NCBI RefSeq assembly: GCF_000349845.1
Contig: NC_020829.1
Coordinates: 1,426,001-1,490,000, forward strand
Direction: 5' to 3'
Source: Pseudomonas sp. ATCC 13867
Lineage (GTDB): Bacteria; Pseudomonadota; Gammaproteobacteria; Pseudomonadales; Pseudomonadaceae
DNA length: 64,000 nt
Shown: piece after piece, positions 18,000 through 26,458 of the stretch
Layout of the letters: the number at the start of each line of letters is the position of its first letter
How positions within the stretch are numbered: position 1 is the stretch's first letter
Program-made: the position numbers and the translations under genes
Notes under the pieces: generated by a model
Databases searched by the model: none
What the model was told of the DNA's origin: nothing
The model's input: the letters and a program-made list of their open reading frames with translations, nothing else

Positions 18000-18641
18000 T
18001 CAATACGCCACGGTAAACCGCTGCCGGTGATGGTTGGCCTGCTCCGCCTCGTCGATCATTGCCATCGCCAGGTCCGGCAGGGAGATGCGGCTCTCGCCGT
18101 TGCCATCGAACAGCACCTGGTCGCCGCCGATGCGGAAGCTGCCGGTGCGGACTTCGCCGTCGAGCAGCATCGCCGGGCTGAGGAAGACCCAGTCCAGCTC
18201 TCGCTCGCCGCGCAACTGCTCCAGCGCATCGGCGGCGCCCAGCGCACCCTGCTTCCACTGCGCGGGGAATTCCGGGCTGTCCACCAGGCGCTGGCCGGGG
18301 GCGATCTCCAGGCTGCCGGCGCCGCCGAGTACCAGCAGGCGCTTTACCCCCGAGGCCTTCACGCCGTCGACAATCGCGCGGCTGCCATTGGCGTGGGCGT
18401 TGCGGATGTCCGGATGGCTCCAGCCGGCGTTGAAGGCGCTGATCACCAAGTCCTGGCCGGTGACGGCGTGGGCGACCCGGGATGGATCGCAGACATCCGC
18501 CCGGATCACCTGCAGGCGCTCGCGTGGCGTCAGTTTGGCGGGGTCGCGGACCAGGGCGGTCACTCGATGACCACGGCGCAGGGCTTCTTCGAGGATGTAA
18601 TGGCCAACGTGGCCGGTGGCGCCGATCAGGGCAATGTTCAT
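18000..18641 (-). CDS. NAD(P)-binding NmrA/SDR-like oxidoreductase
   Basis: A 213-aa soluble protein with a Rossmann start, MNIALIGATGHVG, and the domain layout of atypical short-chain dehydrogenases (NAD(P)H-binding, YwnB/NmrA type). It lacks the classical YxxxK catalytic pair, so a flavin-reductase-like or redox-sensing role is possible. Start chosen at 18641 because AAGGTGATT precedes it; the frame opens 19 codons further up without support. It stands alone, with a REP pair downstream and a short gap to the ion channel gene, also on the minus strand. Substrate unknown. Confidence 0.8.
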   Translation of the reverse strand: MNIALIGATGHVGHYILEEALRRGHRVTALVRDPAKLTPRERLQVIRADVCDPSRVAHAVTGQDLVISAFNAGWSHPDIRNAHANGSRAIVDGVKASGVKRLLVLGGAGSLEIAPGQRLVDSPEFPAQWKQGALGAADALEQLRGERELDWVFLSPAMLLDGEVRTGSFRIGGDQVLFDGNGESRISLPDLAMAMIDEAEQANHHRQRFTVAY

Positions 18642-18756
18642 GGAATCACCTTGTGTGGGATGAGCCGTGGGGTACGGCGGGTGATTCATCCTGGTCATGG
18701 AGCCGCTGCGGATAAAGCCCTGCTGGCATCATGCATTCGTAAGCGTGGCTTCACAG

Positions 18757-19389
18757 TCAGTCCCCGCGGTCATCGTTCACCAGGCTGACGCCACGGGCCA
18801 CCGCGAGGGCCATGAACAGCACGCCCATGATCGCTTCGCTGCCGGCCAGGAAACGCGCCAGCGGGTGTACCGGCACGATGTCGCCGTAACCGATGGTGGT
18901 CAGGGTGACCATGCTGAAGTAGACGAAGCCGGGCATGTCCAGCGGCCCGCTGCTGCTCTGGAAGCTATGGGGATAGAGATGGTCGATCAGGTTGTAGGTG
19001 AGCGCGAAGGACAGCACGAAGTTCAGGTACAGCGCACAGAGCCCATAGAGCAGTTCGCGAGTCACCGGCCGCTGCTGGGTCACCCGGTGGAACAGACTGA
19101 TGACCAGCAGCAGGATGAAGCCGATCTGTGGAATGCCTCGCTTGAGCAGCGGATGAATGTGCCACCCGTCGGGAGCGAACGCCATCGCGAGGCTGAACGT
19201 ACCCATAGTGCAGAACAGGTAGAACCAGCGGCTGTGGCTGCGGACGGTATTCAGCCCGGCGAGGACCATCAGCACCAGGCTGATCAGTTCCAGCGCGATG
19301 GGCGGCTGGGGGATCGACATGACCAACAGTACCAGCAGCACGCTGTTGAGCAGCAGGCGGAAACGGTAGTGCGACAGGAATTGCTTCAA
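18757..19389 (-). CDS. Potassium-channel-like membrane protein
   Basis: A 210-aa integral membrane protein. Four N-terminal hydrophobic segments precede a two-helix pore module whose selectivity filter, TLTTIGYGD, is intact; the GYGD signature predicts potassium selectivity. There is no RCK/TrkA-N regulatory domain and no arginine-rich S4 voltage sensor in the N-terminal helices. The C-terminus ends shortly after the last helix (ARGVSLVNDDRGD). It lies alone between the oxidoreductase and mmsB genes, all on the minus strand but with gaps of 70-115 bases. Confidence 0.85.
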   Translation of the reverse strand: MKQFLSHYRFRLLLNSVLLVLLVMSIPQPPIALELISLVLMVLAGLNTVRSHSRWFYLFCTMGTFSLAMAFAPDGWHIHPLLKRGIPQIGFILLLVISLFHRVTQQRPVTRELLYGLCALYLNFVLSFALTYNLIDHLYPHSFQSSSGPLDMPGFVYFSMVTLTTIGYGDIVPVHPLARFLAGSEAIMGVLFMALAVARGVSLVNDDRGD

Positions 19390-19460
19390 GATGACAGCCC
19401 GGTCTGGGTAACGAATTGTTCAGTCTGGGACAGCCACCTGCCGGACTTCCAGGCCGCACC

Positions 19461-20345
19461 TCAGGAATCGAAGAGTTTCTGTATGACGGAAAAGTCCTGT
19501 TCTCCGTGGCCTTGTTTCACCAGTAGCCGGTACAGCGCCAGCGCCAGGCTGCCCATCGGCGTGCTGTTGCCGCTGACCTGTGCGGTTTCCTGGGCCAGGC
19601 CCAGGTCCTTGGTCATCAGCGCCGTCATGAAGCCGCCGGTGTAGCCGCGCGAGGCGGGGGCGGCTTCCATCACGCCGGGCCAGGGGTTGTAGACCTCCAG
19701 GGCCCAATTGCCGCCGGAGCTGCGGCGCATGATTTCCGACAGCACCGCCGGGTCGAGCCCGTTGGCGGCGCCCAGGGCCAGGGATTCGGCGGTGCCGATC
19801 ATCAGCACGGCGAGCAATTGGTTGTTGCACACCTTGGCCACCTGGCCGGCGCCGTCGCCGCCGGCGTGGAAGATGTTGCGGCCCATGACTGAGAACACCG
19901 GACGCGCGCGTTCGAGCACCTCGGCATCGCCGCCGACCATGAAGGTCAGGGTGCCGGCGATGGCCCCGCCGGTACCGCCGGACACCGGCGCATCGAGCAT
20001 CGGGATGCCGCGCTCGGTGGCGGCCTGGTGAACCTTGCGGGCGGAGGCGGGGGCGATGGTGGAGCACTCCAGCACCAGGGTGCCGGGAGCGATGTGCGTC
20101 AGCAGGCCGTCGGTGCCCAGGTAGAGCCCCTCGACGTGCTGGCTGGCCGGCAGCATGGTCACCACGATGTCGACGCCGTCGACCGCGTCATGGGCGCTAC
20201 GCGCCGCGCTGGCGCCCTGGGCGACCAGGCCGTCGATGGCGCTCTGCACCAGGTCGAACACGCGCAGCAGGTAGCCGGCCTTGATCAGGTTGGCGGCCAT
20301 GGGAGCGCCCATGTGGCCGAGGCCGATGAAGGCGATGGTTTGCAT
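19461..20345 (-). CDS. mmsB: 3-hydroxyisobutyrate dehydrogenase family protein
   Basis: Oxidises 3-hydroxyisobutyrate to methylmalonate semialdehyde with NAD+, a late step of valine breakdown. The 294-aa protein starts with the Rossmann motif GLGHMGAPMAANL, contains the substrate-binding DAPVSGGTGGA motif, and has the catalytic lysine in GAGQVAKVCNNQ. Start at 20345 because AGGAGG precedes it by 9 bases; 11 upstream codons are unsupported. It is the last gene of an apparent cluster with two crotonase-fold enzymes and an acyl-CoA dehydrogenase, though a REP pair separates it from them. The P. aeruginosa counterpart (PA0743) also acts on L-serine, so specificity should be left open. Confidence 0.88.
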   Translation of the reverse strand: MQTIAFIGLGHMGAPMAANLIKAGYLLRVFDLVQSAIDGLVAQGASAARSAHDAVDGVDIVVTMLPASQHVEGLYLGTDGLLTHIAPGTLVLECSTIAPASARKVHQAATERGIPMLDAPVSGGTGGAIAGTLTFMVGGDAEVLERARPVFSVMGRNIFHAGGDGAGQVAKVCNNQLLAVLMIGTAESLALGAANGLDPAVLSEIMRRSSGGNWALEVYNPWPGVMEAAPASRGYTGGFMTALMTKDLGLAQETAQVSGNSTPMGSLALALYRLLVKQGHGEQDFSVIQKLFDS

Positions 20346-20396
20346 GCTGGTTTCCTCCTGTTCAACGACGACAGGCACTCCAGCGCTTTTGCTTTT

Positions 20397-20463
20397 CGTA
20401 GGAGCGAGCTTGCTCGCGAACAGGTTCCGTAGCGAAGCCGTTCGCGAGCGAGCTCGCTCCTAC
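20397..20463. repeat. Inverted REP pair
   Basis: Copies at 20397-20421 (GTAGGAGCGAGCTTGCTCGC orientation) and 20440-20463 (reverse, with one substitution in the core), 67 bases in all. They lie between the hydrolase gene and mmsB, which are on the same strand, so the pair could affect the 3' end of the upstream transcript. Confidence 0.9.
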
Positions 20464-20475
20464 AGAGAGGGCACC

Positions 20476-21579
20476 CTACAGATCCGCCAGCGGATGCTCG
20501 CCCTCCCAGGTCGCGTCGAAGTGCGCATTCACCACTGCATCAGGTATGGCAGCGATATCCGGCCAGTGCCAGTGCGGAGCGTTGTCCTTGTCGATCAACC
20601 GGGCGCGCACACCCTCCGAGAATTCCGGGTGACGGCAGCAGTTCAGGCTCATCGCGTACTCCATGCGGAACACCTCGGCCGTCGACAGATGGCGCGCGCG
20701 GCGAATCTGTTCCCAGACCAGGCGGGCCGTCAGCGGGCAGCCGGATACCAGGCTCTTCGCGCCCTTGGCGATCAGCGCATCGCTGTCCTCGGTGAGCGGC
20801 GCCAGCGCATGCCAGGCCTCGACCACGTTGGCGCAGTCCAGCAGGGCGTCGATGCGCTCGCGGCGCGGCAGCAACTGGGCTTGCGGCAGTTCCCCGCGCG
20901 CCTCGTGCTCCAGCGCACGGAGCAGGCTGTGCAACTGCACGTCAGCCTGTTCGCGCCAGTTCAGCTGCACCAGCCCCTCGATCAGGTCGTCCTGCTGGGT
21001 GTCGAGCAGGAAGCGGTCGGCCAGGTCCAGGTCCAGCGCGTCGCGGGCGTTCATCTGCGTGGCGGTCAGGCCGAGGAACAGGCCGAGGCGGCCGGGCAGG
21101 CGGGCGAGGAACCAGCTGGCGCCGACGTCCGGGTACAGGCCGATGCTGATTTCCGGCATGGCCAGCCGGCTGCTCGGGGTGACGATACGTATCCCGGCGC
21201 CCTGCATCAGCCCCATGCCACCGCCCATCACATAGCCGTGGGCCCAGCAGATCAGCGGTTTGCCGTAGCTGTGGATCAGGTAGTCCAGGCGGTATTCGTC
21301 GGCGAAGAAGCGGCGGGCCAGCTCCGGCACCTCGCCGGGTTTCTCGCGGCAGGCGTCCACCAGCTTGCGCACGTCGCCGCCGGCGCAGAAGGCCTTGCCG
21401 CCGTTGCCGCGCAGCACCACGCAGGCGATCTGCGGGTCGTCCTTCCACACGCTCAACTGATGGCCCAGCGCTTCGATCATCGGCAGGCTCAGGGCATTCA
21501 GGCTCTTCTCGGCATCGAGGGTGGCGACGCCGATACGGAAACCGTGCAGGCCGGGGCGCTCTTCGAACATCACGTTCAT
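20476..21579 (-). CDS. 3-hydroxyisobutyryl-CoA hydrolase-like crotonase enzyme
   Basis: A 367-aa crotonase-fold protein, longer than a plain enoyl-CoA hydratase and of the length of 3-hydroxyisobutyryl-CoA hydrolases. Oxyanion-hole segments KAFCAGGDV and HGYVMGGGMGL are present, and PEISIGLYPDVGAS carries the family glutamate and aspartate. Hydrolysis of 3-hydroxyisobutyryl-CoA fits between the hydratase and MmsB in valine degradation. The start at 21579 has AAGGGA upstream and gives MNVMFEE; a further 18 codons in frame are unsupported. It follows the hydratase gene by 10 bases. The reaction is inferred from length, motifs and neighbours. Confidence 0.83.
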   Translation of the reverse strand: MNVMFEERPGLHGFRIGVATLDAEKSLNALSLPMIEALGHQLSVWKDDPQIACVVLRGNGGKAFCAGGDVRKLVDACREKPGEVPELARRFFADEYRLDYLIHSYGKPLICWAHGYVMGGGMGLMQGAGIRIVTPSSRLAMPEISIGLYPDVGASWFLARLPGRLGLFLGLTATQMNARDALDLDLADRFLLDTQQDDLIEGLVQLNWREQADVQLHSLLRALEHEARGELPQAQLLPRRERIDALLDCANVVEAWHALAPLTEDSDALIAKGAKSLVSGCPLTARLVWEQIRRARHLSTAEVFRMEYAMSLNCCRHPEFSEGVRARLIDKDNAPHWHWPDIAAIPDAVVNAHFDATWEGEHPLADL

Positions 21580-21589
21580 GGTCAGTCCC

Positions 21590-22408
21590 TTACTGGTTGC
21601 GCCAATGCGGTTCGCGTTTTTCCAGGAAGGCATTCACGCCTTCGCGGGTGTCGTCGGCATCGAACAGGTCGACGAAGCGCTCGCGCTCTTCCGGCAGCCA
21701 GGTGGTCGGACCGCGTAGACGGGCGCCCTGGATCAGCGGTTTGATGGTGCGTACCGCCACCGGGCTCTGGCGGGCGACCTTGGCGGCCAGCAGCAGGGCG
21801 GTGCCGCGCGCTTCGCCAGTGTCCACCACCTGCTCGACCAGGCCGATGCGCTGCGCGGTGTCCGCGTCGATGCGCTCGCCGCAGAGGATCATGCGCTTGG
21901 CCCAGCCTTCGCCTACCAGCCAGGACAGCGCCTGGGTGCCGCCGGCGCAGGGCAGGAGGCCCACGGCGGCTTCCGGCAGGGCCATCTGCGCCTGGCGCTC
22001 GGCGATGCGGATGTCGCAGGCCAGGGCGCACTCCAGGCCACCGCCCATCGCGTAACCGTTGATCGCGGCGATGGACACGCCGCGGAAGTCGCGCAGGGTT
22101 TCGAAGGCTTCGCCGAAGCGGCGGGCCATCTCGCGGGCGCGGGCCTTGTCGCCGTCGGCGAACATGTTCAGGTCGGCGCCGGCGGAGAAGAATTTCGGCC
22201 CCTGGCCGGTCACCACCAGGGCATAGATATCGTCATCGCGGTTCAGGTGCTCGACCACCTGGCGCAGGCCGATCAGCGAGTCGCGGTCCCAGGTGTTGGC
22301 CGGCGGGTGGTTGATGGTGATCAGCGCGGTATGGCCGTGCTTCTCCACCGTCAGCTTGTGGGTCAGGTCGAAGACTCCGGGTTTGTAGGGCTCGAGGGCG
22401 TTGCTCAT
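21590..22408 (-). CDS. Enoyl-CoA hydratase
   Basis: A 272-aa crotonase-family enzyme that would hydrate an enoyl-CoA; methacrylyl-CoA is the likely substrate given the neighbours. Visible motifs: FFSAGADLNMF (first oxyanion loop), GYAMGGGLECALACD (second oxyanion loop and one glutamate) and PEAAVGLLPCAGG (catalytic glutamate). The start is the second ATG (22408) because AAGGAG lies six bases upstream of it but abuts the first ATG (22414). The long in-frame N-terminal extension from 22609 runs through a REP element and is not coding. Ten bases separate it from the hydrolase gene. Confidence 0.87.
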   Translation of the reverse strand: MSNALEPYKPGVFDLTHKLTVEKHGHTALITINHPPANTWDRDSLIGLRQVVEHLNRDDDIYALVVTGQGPKFFSAGADLNMFADGDKARAREMARRFGEAFETLRDFRGVSIAAINGYAMGGGLECALACDIRIAERQAQMALPEAAVGLLPCAGGTQALSWLVGEGWAKRMILCGERIDADTAQRIGLVEQVVDTGEARGTALLLAAKVARQSPVAVRTIKPLIQGARLRGPTTWLPEERERFVDLFDADDTREGVNAFLEKREPHWRNQ

Positions 22409-22552
22409 GGGCATCTCCTTGTCGGTGCCGCCGGCGGGCGGGCGTATGGGCATGGACTCTAGGCGGGCGCGGCAGGGCGAGTCCATGTCCGATCTGTTCG
22501 ATTGCGCCCGCGCGGGCGGGCGGTTTTTCCAGTGAAGCGGCTCTTGGCTTTT

Positions 22553-22621
22553 CGTAGGAGCGAGCTTGCTCGCGAACCAGAACCCGCAGCGGGGCCTGTT
22601 CGCGAGCAAGCTCGCTCCTAC
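22553..22621. repeat. Inverted REP pair
   Basis: Copies at 22553-22577 and 22598-22621 in opposite orientation. They lie between the acyl-CoA dehydrogenase stop and the hydratase start, inside what is otherwise a same-strand gene cluster, 10 bases beyond the dehydrogenase stop. Confidence 0.9.
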
Positions 22622-22631
22622 AGGGAAAGCG

Positions 22632-23795
22632 TCAGAGCAGGCGATCCAGCATCCCGCCCTGTTCCAGTAGGCGGCGGGCGACTATGACCCGCATGATCTC
22701 GTTGGTGCCTTCCAGGATCTGGTGCACGCGGCTGTCGCGCACCCAGCGCTCCAGCGGGTAATCGTTGAGATAGCCGTAGCCGCCGTGCAGCTGCAGCGCC
22801 TCGTTGCACAGGGCGAAGCAGCGGTCGGTGGCGAAGCGCTTGGCCATTGCGCAGTAGAGGGTCGCCTCGCCGTCCTTGTGGTCCAGCTTGTGCGCGGCCA
22901 GGCGCACCATCTGCCGGCTGGCGGTGAGATCGGTGAGCATGTCGGCGAGCTTGAACTGCAGGGCCTGGAACTCGGCCAGTGCCTTGCCGAACTGCTTGCG
23001 CTCCTCGACGTAGCGCAGCGACTGCTCCAGCGCCGCCTGGGCCGCGCCGAGGGAGCAACTGGCGATGTTCAGGCGACCGCCGTCCAGGCCTTTCATGGCG
23101 TAGACGAAGCCCTGGCCCTCTGGGCCGATGCGGTTGCCGGCGGGGATGCGCACGCCTTCGAAGGTAATGGTGCGGGTCGGCTGCGCCTTCCAGCCCATCT
23201 TGTCCTCGTTGCGACCGTAGCGGATACCCTCGGCGTTGGCCGGCACCAGGAAGCAGGAGATGCCCTTGGCACCGTCCACGCCGGTGCGCGCCATGACGAT
23301 CAGTACGTCGGTGGAGCCGGCGCCGGAGATGAAGGTCTTGGCCCCGTCCAGCACGTACTCGTCGCCATCGAGGCGGGCGCGGGTGCGCAGGTGCGCGGCG
23401 TCGGAGCCGGCGTCCGGCTCGGTGAGGCAATAGGAGGCCAGGTGCTCGCCGCCGATCATTCCCGGCAGCCACTGCTCCTTGAGCGCGGCGTCGCCGAAGC
23501 TGGCGAGCATCCAGCTGGCCATGTTGTGGATGGTGATGTAGGCGGTGGTGGCGACGCAGCCGGCGGCCAGTTGCTCGAAGATCAGCGAGGCGGACAGGCG
23601 CGACAGGCCCAGGCCGCCGTCTTCCTCGGCGATGTACAGGCCCAGGTAGCCCTGCTCGGCGGCGCGGCGGATCACCTCCACCGGGAAGTGGTGCTGGCGG
23701 TCCCAGTCGGCGGCGTGGGGGGCCAGTTCGCGGCTGGCGAAGGCGCGGGCGCTGTCCACCAGCAGGCGTTGTTCCTCGGACAGATCGAAATGCAT
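22632..23795 (-). CDS. Acyl-CoA dehydrogenase (isobutyryl-CoA type inferred)
   Basis: FAD enzyme that introduces the alpha-beta double bond into short acyl-CoA. The 387-aa sequence has both family signatures: LTEPDAGSDAAHLRTRA near the middle of the N-terminal half and QLHGGYGYLNDYPLERWVRD near the C-terminus. ATG at 23795 with GAGGTAG upstream gives MHFDLSEEQRLLVDSARAF, a normal family start. It is first in a minus-strand cluster leading to the hydratase, hydrolase and MmsB, which together make the isobutyryl-CoA to methylmalonate-semialdehyde route of valine catabolism. Substrate is inferred from that context. It is divergent from an AraC-type gene with a phased repeat between. Confidence 0.88.
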   Translation of the reverse strand: MHFDLSEEQRLLVDSARAFASRELAPHAADWDRQHHFPVEVIRRAAEQGYLGLYIAEEDGGLGLSRLSASLIFEQLAAGCVATTAYITIHNMASWMLASFGDAALKEQWLPGMIGGEHLASYCLTEPDAGSDAAHLRTRARLDGDEYVLDGAKTFISGAGSTDVLIVMARTGVDGAKGISCFLVPANAEGIRYGRNEDKMGWKAQPTRTITFEGVRIPAGNRIGPEGQGFVYAMKGLDGGRLNIASCSLGAAQAALEQSLRYVEERKQFGKALAEFQALQFKLADMLTDLTASRQMVRLAAHKLDHKDGEATLYCAMAKRFATDRCFALCNEALQLHGGYGYLNDYPLERWVRDSRVHQILEGTNEIMRVIVARRLLEQGGMLDRLL

Positions 23796-23880
23796 GCAGC
23801 TACCTCGGATTGTTCTTGTCGGCCACATCGTCGCGCAGCGCGCGAATTTTCATCGTTTATAGCGATTGCGGGGGCCGCTG

Positions 23881-23917
23881 TGGATTGACGATCTTGCTCG
23901 ATGGATGGACGATCTTG
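23881..23917. promoter_or_regulatory. 21-bp-phased direct repeat, probable AraC-type operator
   Basis: TGGATTGACGATCTTG (23881-23896) and TGGATGGACGATCTTG (23902-23917) differ at one base and begin exactly 21 bases apart, two helical turns. This is the usual geometry of an AraC-family binding site. It lies in the 148-base gap between the acyl-CoA dehydrogenase and the AraC gene, about 27 bases before the latter. Confidence 0.65.
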
Positions 23918-23943
23918 GTGTTCATGAGCGCGGAAATCTTCCC

Positions 23944-24822
23944 ATGTCCCGTCCCCTCATCTCGTCCTGGCCGCTGCCGCAGCAGGGCGTCCGCTTCATT
24001 ACGCCACCGCGCCTGCGTCGTGCGCTGGACCGCCACCCACTGGGCCAGGCCTGCTATCCACTGGCGCTGGGTTACTACCCGGCAGCGGTCGGGCACCGCA
24101 TGGAGCGGGAGAGCCCGGACGACCACCTGCTGATCTACTGCAGCGCCGGCCACGGCTGGTTGGAAACCGAGGATGGACGATTCGAGGTTGCCGGCGGGGA
24201 TCTGCTGGTGCTGCCCAAGGGCCGTGCCCATACCTATGGCGCCGACGCGCAGCGGCCCTGGTCGATCTTCTGGGTGCACCTGGATGGCCGGCTGGCGGAG
24301 GAGTTCCTGCGGCCTCTGGGCAAGTCGCCGCGCCTGCGGGTCGGCGTGCAGCCGCGTCTGCTCGGCGAGTTCGATGCGCTGCTGGCCTTGCGCCGCCAGG
24401 GCCTGAGCCTGCCGCACTTCATCCATGCCGCGCACCTGCTGCAGAGCCTGCTGACCTCGCTGGCTCTGCGTCCGGTGCGGGCGCGACTGAAGTCCGGGCG
24501 CGTGCTGGACGTCGAGGCGGTGCAGGCGCTGATGCGCGAGCACCTGCACGACGCGCTGAACCTCGACGAGCTGGCCGCGCAGTTCCGCCTGTCGCGCTTC
24601 CACTTCGCCAAGACCTACCGTGCGCTGACCGGGCAGGCGCCGATCCAGGACTTCATCCGCCTGAAGATGACCCACGCCTGCCGCCTGCTCGACCAGAGCA
24701 ATCTTGAAGTGCGCCAGGTGGCCGAACAGCTCGGCTACGCGGATGCCTACTACTTCTCGCGGCTGTTCAAGCGCGTGGTGGGCATGGCGCCCAGTCATTA
24801 CCGCGAACTGCACGCGGGATGA
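23944..24822 (+). CDS. AraC-family transcriptional regulator
   Basis: A 292-aa regulator: an N-terminal cupin-like sensing domain (LLIYCSAGHGWLETEDG, then a LPKGRAHTY strand) and a C-terminal AraC DNA-binding domain with two helix-turn-helix units (LNLDELAAQFRLSRFHFAKTY and VRQVAEQLGYADAYYFSRLFK). Start taken at 23944 (MSRPLISSW) with GGAA upstream; an alternative in-frame start at 23866 would run through the phased repeat. It is divergent from the acyl-CoA dehydrogenase cluster and probably controls it, with an intermediate of valine or isobutyrate metabolism as possible effector. The regulatory link rests on position and the repeat, not on direct evidence. Confidence 0.87.
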   Translation: MSRPLISSWPLPQQGVRFITPPRLRRALDRHPLGQACYPLALGYYPAAVGHRMERESPDDHLLIYCSAGHGWLETEDGRFEVAGGDLLVLPKGRAHTYGADAQRPWSIFWVHLDGRLAEEFLRPLGKSPRLRVGVQPRLLGEFDALLALRRQGLSLPHFIHAAHLLQSLLTSLALRPVRARLKSGRVLDVEAVQALMREHLHDALNLDELAAQFRLSRFHFAKTYRALTGQAPIQDFIRLKMTHACRLLDQSNLEVRQVAEQLGYADAYYFSRLFKRVVGMAPSHYRELHAG

Positions 24823-24923
24823 TGGGGATGGCGCGCCGTGTCGCCCAGGCTGGCGTGCCTGACCGCGCGCGCCGCGCGGGTGGACGCTAGTCTGCGGCGA
24901 CTGCCGAGAGAAGGACGTACGCC

Positions 24924-25490
24924 ATGCTCCCTGTGATCGCCGAACTGCTGTTGACCCTGGCCTGCGCCGCCGCGGCCTGGCTCGCCCTGCGCGAGCGCCA
25001 CGGCTGGCGGGCGCTGGGCTTCGGCTTCATGGGCGTTGCGGCATGCCTGGGGATGCTGGAGTACGCCGGTGCCGCCGCGCTGGCCGAGCCCCATCGCCAG
25101 GCGAGCGTAGTGTCCGCCGCGGTGGGCCTGCCGCTGATCGCGCTGGGACGTGTGGCTGGCGGGGCCGGCCGGCAGGCGCTGGTGTTGCTGGCCGGCGGGG
25201 TACTGATGGTTTTCCCGCCGCCGCTGACGCTGCTGGCCAACCTGGTCGCGCTGCTGGTCATCGCCTGGCCGGGGCGTTCGCGGCGCTATACGCTGGCGCT
25301 GCTCGGTGCGCTGCTATTCGTCGGCAGCGGCCTGCTGATCGGCACCCACGGCGAATGGGGCGGCGTGCCGCGGCGAGAGCTGTTCCACATGGGGCTGACG
25401 ATCGCCGTGGCGGCCTGGGTGCTGGCCGGGTTGGGCAGTGGAGCAGGCCGTCTGCCGGGGCTGTCGACGCCGAAACAGCGGGCGCCTTGA
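24924..25490 (+). CDS. Hypothetical integral membrane protein
   Basis: A 188-aa, strongly hydrophobic protein with six or so predicted membrane segments (for example MLPVIAELLLTLACAAAAWLA and LVLLAGGVLMVFPPPLTLLAN). I recognise no family motif. ATG at 24924 is preceded by GAGAGAAGGA. It lies between the AraC regulator and ung on the same strand, 55 bases before ung, in the place of PA0749 in the P. aeruginosa gene order, also a hypothetical membrane protein. Function unknown. Confidence 0.75.
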   Translation: MLPVIAELLLTLACAAAAWLALRERHGWRALGFGFMGVAACLGMLEYAGAAALAEPHRQASVVSAAVGLPLIALGRVAGGAGRQALVLLAGGVLMVFPPPLTLLANLVALLVIAWPGRSRRYTLALLGALLFVGSGLLIGTHGEWGGVPRRELFHMGLTIAVAAWVLAGLGSGAGRLPGLSTPKQRAP

Positions 25491-25544
25491 CTTGACCGGG
25501 ACGCTTGCTTAGCGTGCCGGTTCGTTTTACCAGGCAGACGCACC

Positions 25545-26237
25545 ATGACGAATGAAGATCGGATCAAGCTGGAAGCCAGCTGGAAGGAAGCCCTCCACGA
25601 GGAGTTCGAGAAGCCCTACATGAAACAGTTGGGCGAGTTCCTCCGCGCGGAGAAGGCCGCCGGCAAGGTGATCTTCCCGCCCGGTTCGCTGATCTTCAAC
25701 GCACTGAACACCACGCCGCTGGAGCAGGTGAAGGTGGTGATCATCGGCCAGGACCCCTACCACGGTCCCGGGCAGGCTCACGGTTTGTGCTTCTCGGTGC
25801 AGCCGGGGGTGCCGACGCCGCCGTCGCTGCAGAACATCTACAAGGAGCTGCAGCGCGACCTGAACATCCCGATTCCCAACCACGGCTACCTGCAGCACTG
25901 GGCCGAGCAGGGCGTGCTGCTGCTCAACACCTCGCTCACCGTCGAGCAGGCGCGTGCCGGCTCCCACGCCCAGGCGGGCTGGCAGCCGTTCACCGACAAG
26001 GTGATCGAGGTGGTCAGCCAGCGCTGCGAGAACCTGGTGTTCCTGCTCTGGGGCTCCCATGCGCAGAGCAAGCAGAAGCTGATCGACGCGCAGAAGCACC
26101 TGGTGCTCAAGTCGGCGCACCCCTCGCCGCTGTCGGCCTACCGGGGCTTCCTCGGCAACGGGCATTTCAGCCGCACCAACAAGTTCCTCGAACAGCACGG
26201 CCTGGCCCCCATCGACTGGTCGCTGCCGCCGGTCTGA
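25545..26237 (+). CDS. ung: Uracil-DNA glycosylase
   Basis: Removes uracil from DNA as the first step of base-excision repair. The 230-aa protein has all family-1 motifs: the water-activating loop [14 protein letters not shown] with catalytic Asp70, the uracil-binding LLLNTSLTV segment, and the DNA-intercalation loop [13 protein letters not shown] with its catalytic histidine. ATG start; normal length. A GC-only hairpin (26264-26278) and a REP pair follow it. Confidence 0.96.
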   Translation: MTNEDRIKLEASWKEALHEEFEKPYMKQLGEFLRAEKAAGKVIFPPGSLIFNALNTTPLEQVKVVIIGQDPYHGPGQAHGLCFSVQPGVPTPPSLQNIYKELQRDLNIPIPNHGYLQHWAEQGVLLLNTSLTVEQARAGSHAQAGWQPFTDKVIEVVSQRCENLVFLLWGSHAQSKQKLIDAQKHLVLKSAHPSPLSAYRGFLGNGHFSRTNKFLEQHGLAPIDWSLPPV

Positions 26238-26292
26238 AGGGCCTGCGCCTGGTTAGGATGGAGCCCCCCTGCGGGGGGAGCAGGCCTACCCT

Positions 26293-26372
26293 GTAGGAGC
26301 GAGCGTGCTCGCGAACGCCTCGACGCTCGATCCACCGGGAGATCCGTTCGCGAGCGAGGGCCAGGCTCCTCC
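26293..26372. repeat. REP pair, second copy degenerate
   Basis: GTAGGAGCGAGCGTGCTCGC (one base different from the window's usual core) begins at 26293. A decayed opposite copy (GTTCGCGAGCGAGGGCCAGG and onward) occupies about 26346-26372. Lies between the convergent ends of ung and the AbrB-type gene. Confidence 0.75.
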
Positions 26373-26390
26373 CGCGCTCCTGCGAAGATC

Positions 26391-26419
26391 AAAAAAAGAG
26401 GCCCGCACGGGGCGGGCCT
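26391..26419 (-). terminator. Rho-independent terminator of the opdH-tctCBA-abrB operon
   Basis: On the minus strand AGGCCCGC (26419-26412) pairs with GCGGGCCT (26406-26399) and is followed, after CT, by a run of seven T (plus-strand A run 26391-26397). It lies 40 bases past the last gene of the tct operon. Confidence 0.85.
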
Positions 26420-26458
26420 GGAGAAATCGCCGGGGAACTCAACCCGGCGAGCGTGGCA

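Noticed and set aside
21590..22609. Long N-terminal extension of the enoyl-CoA hydratase
   Set aside because: The extra 67 codons run through a REP copy and lack a ribosome site; AAGGAG supports the start at 22408.
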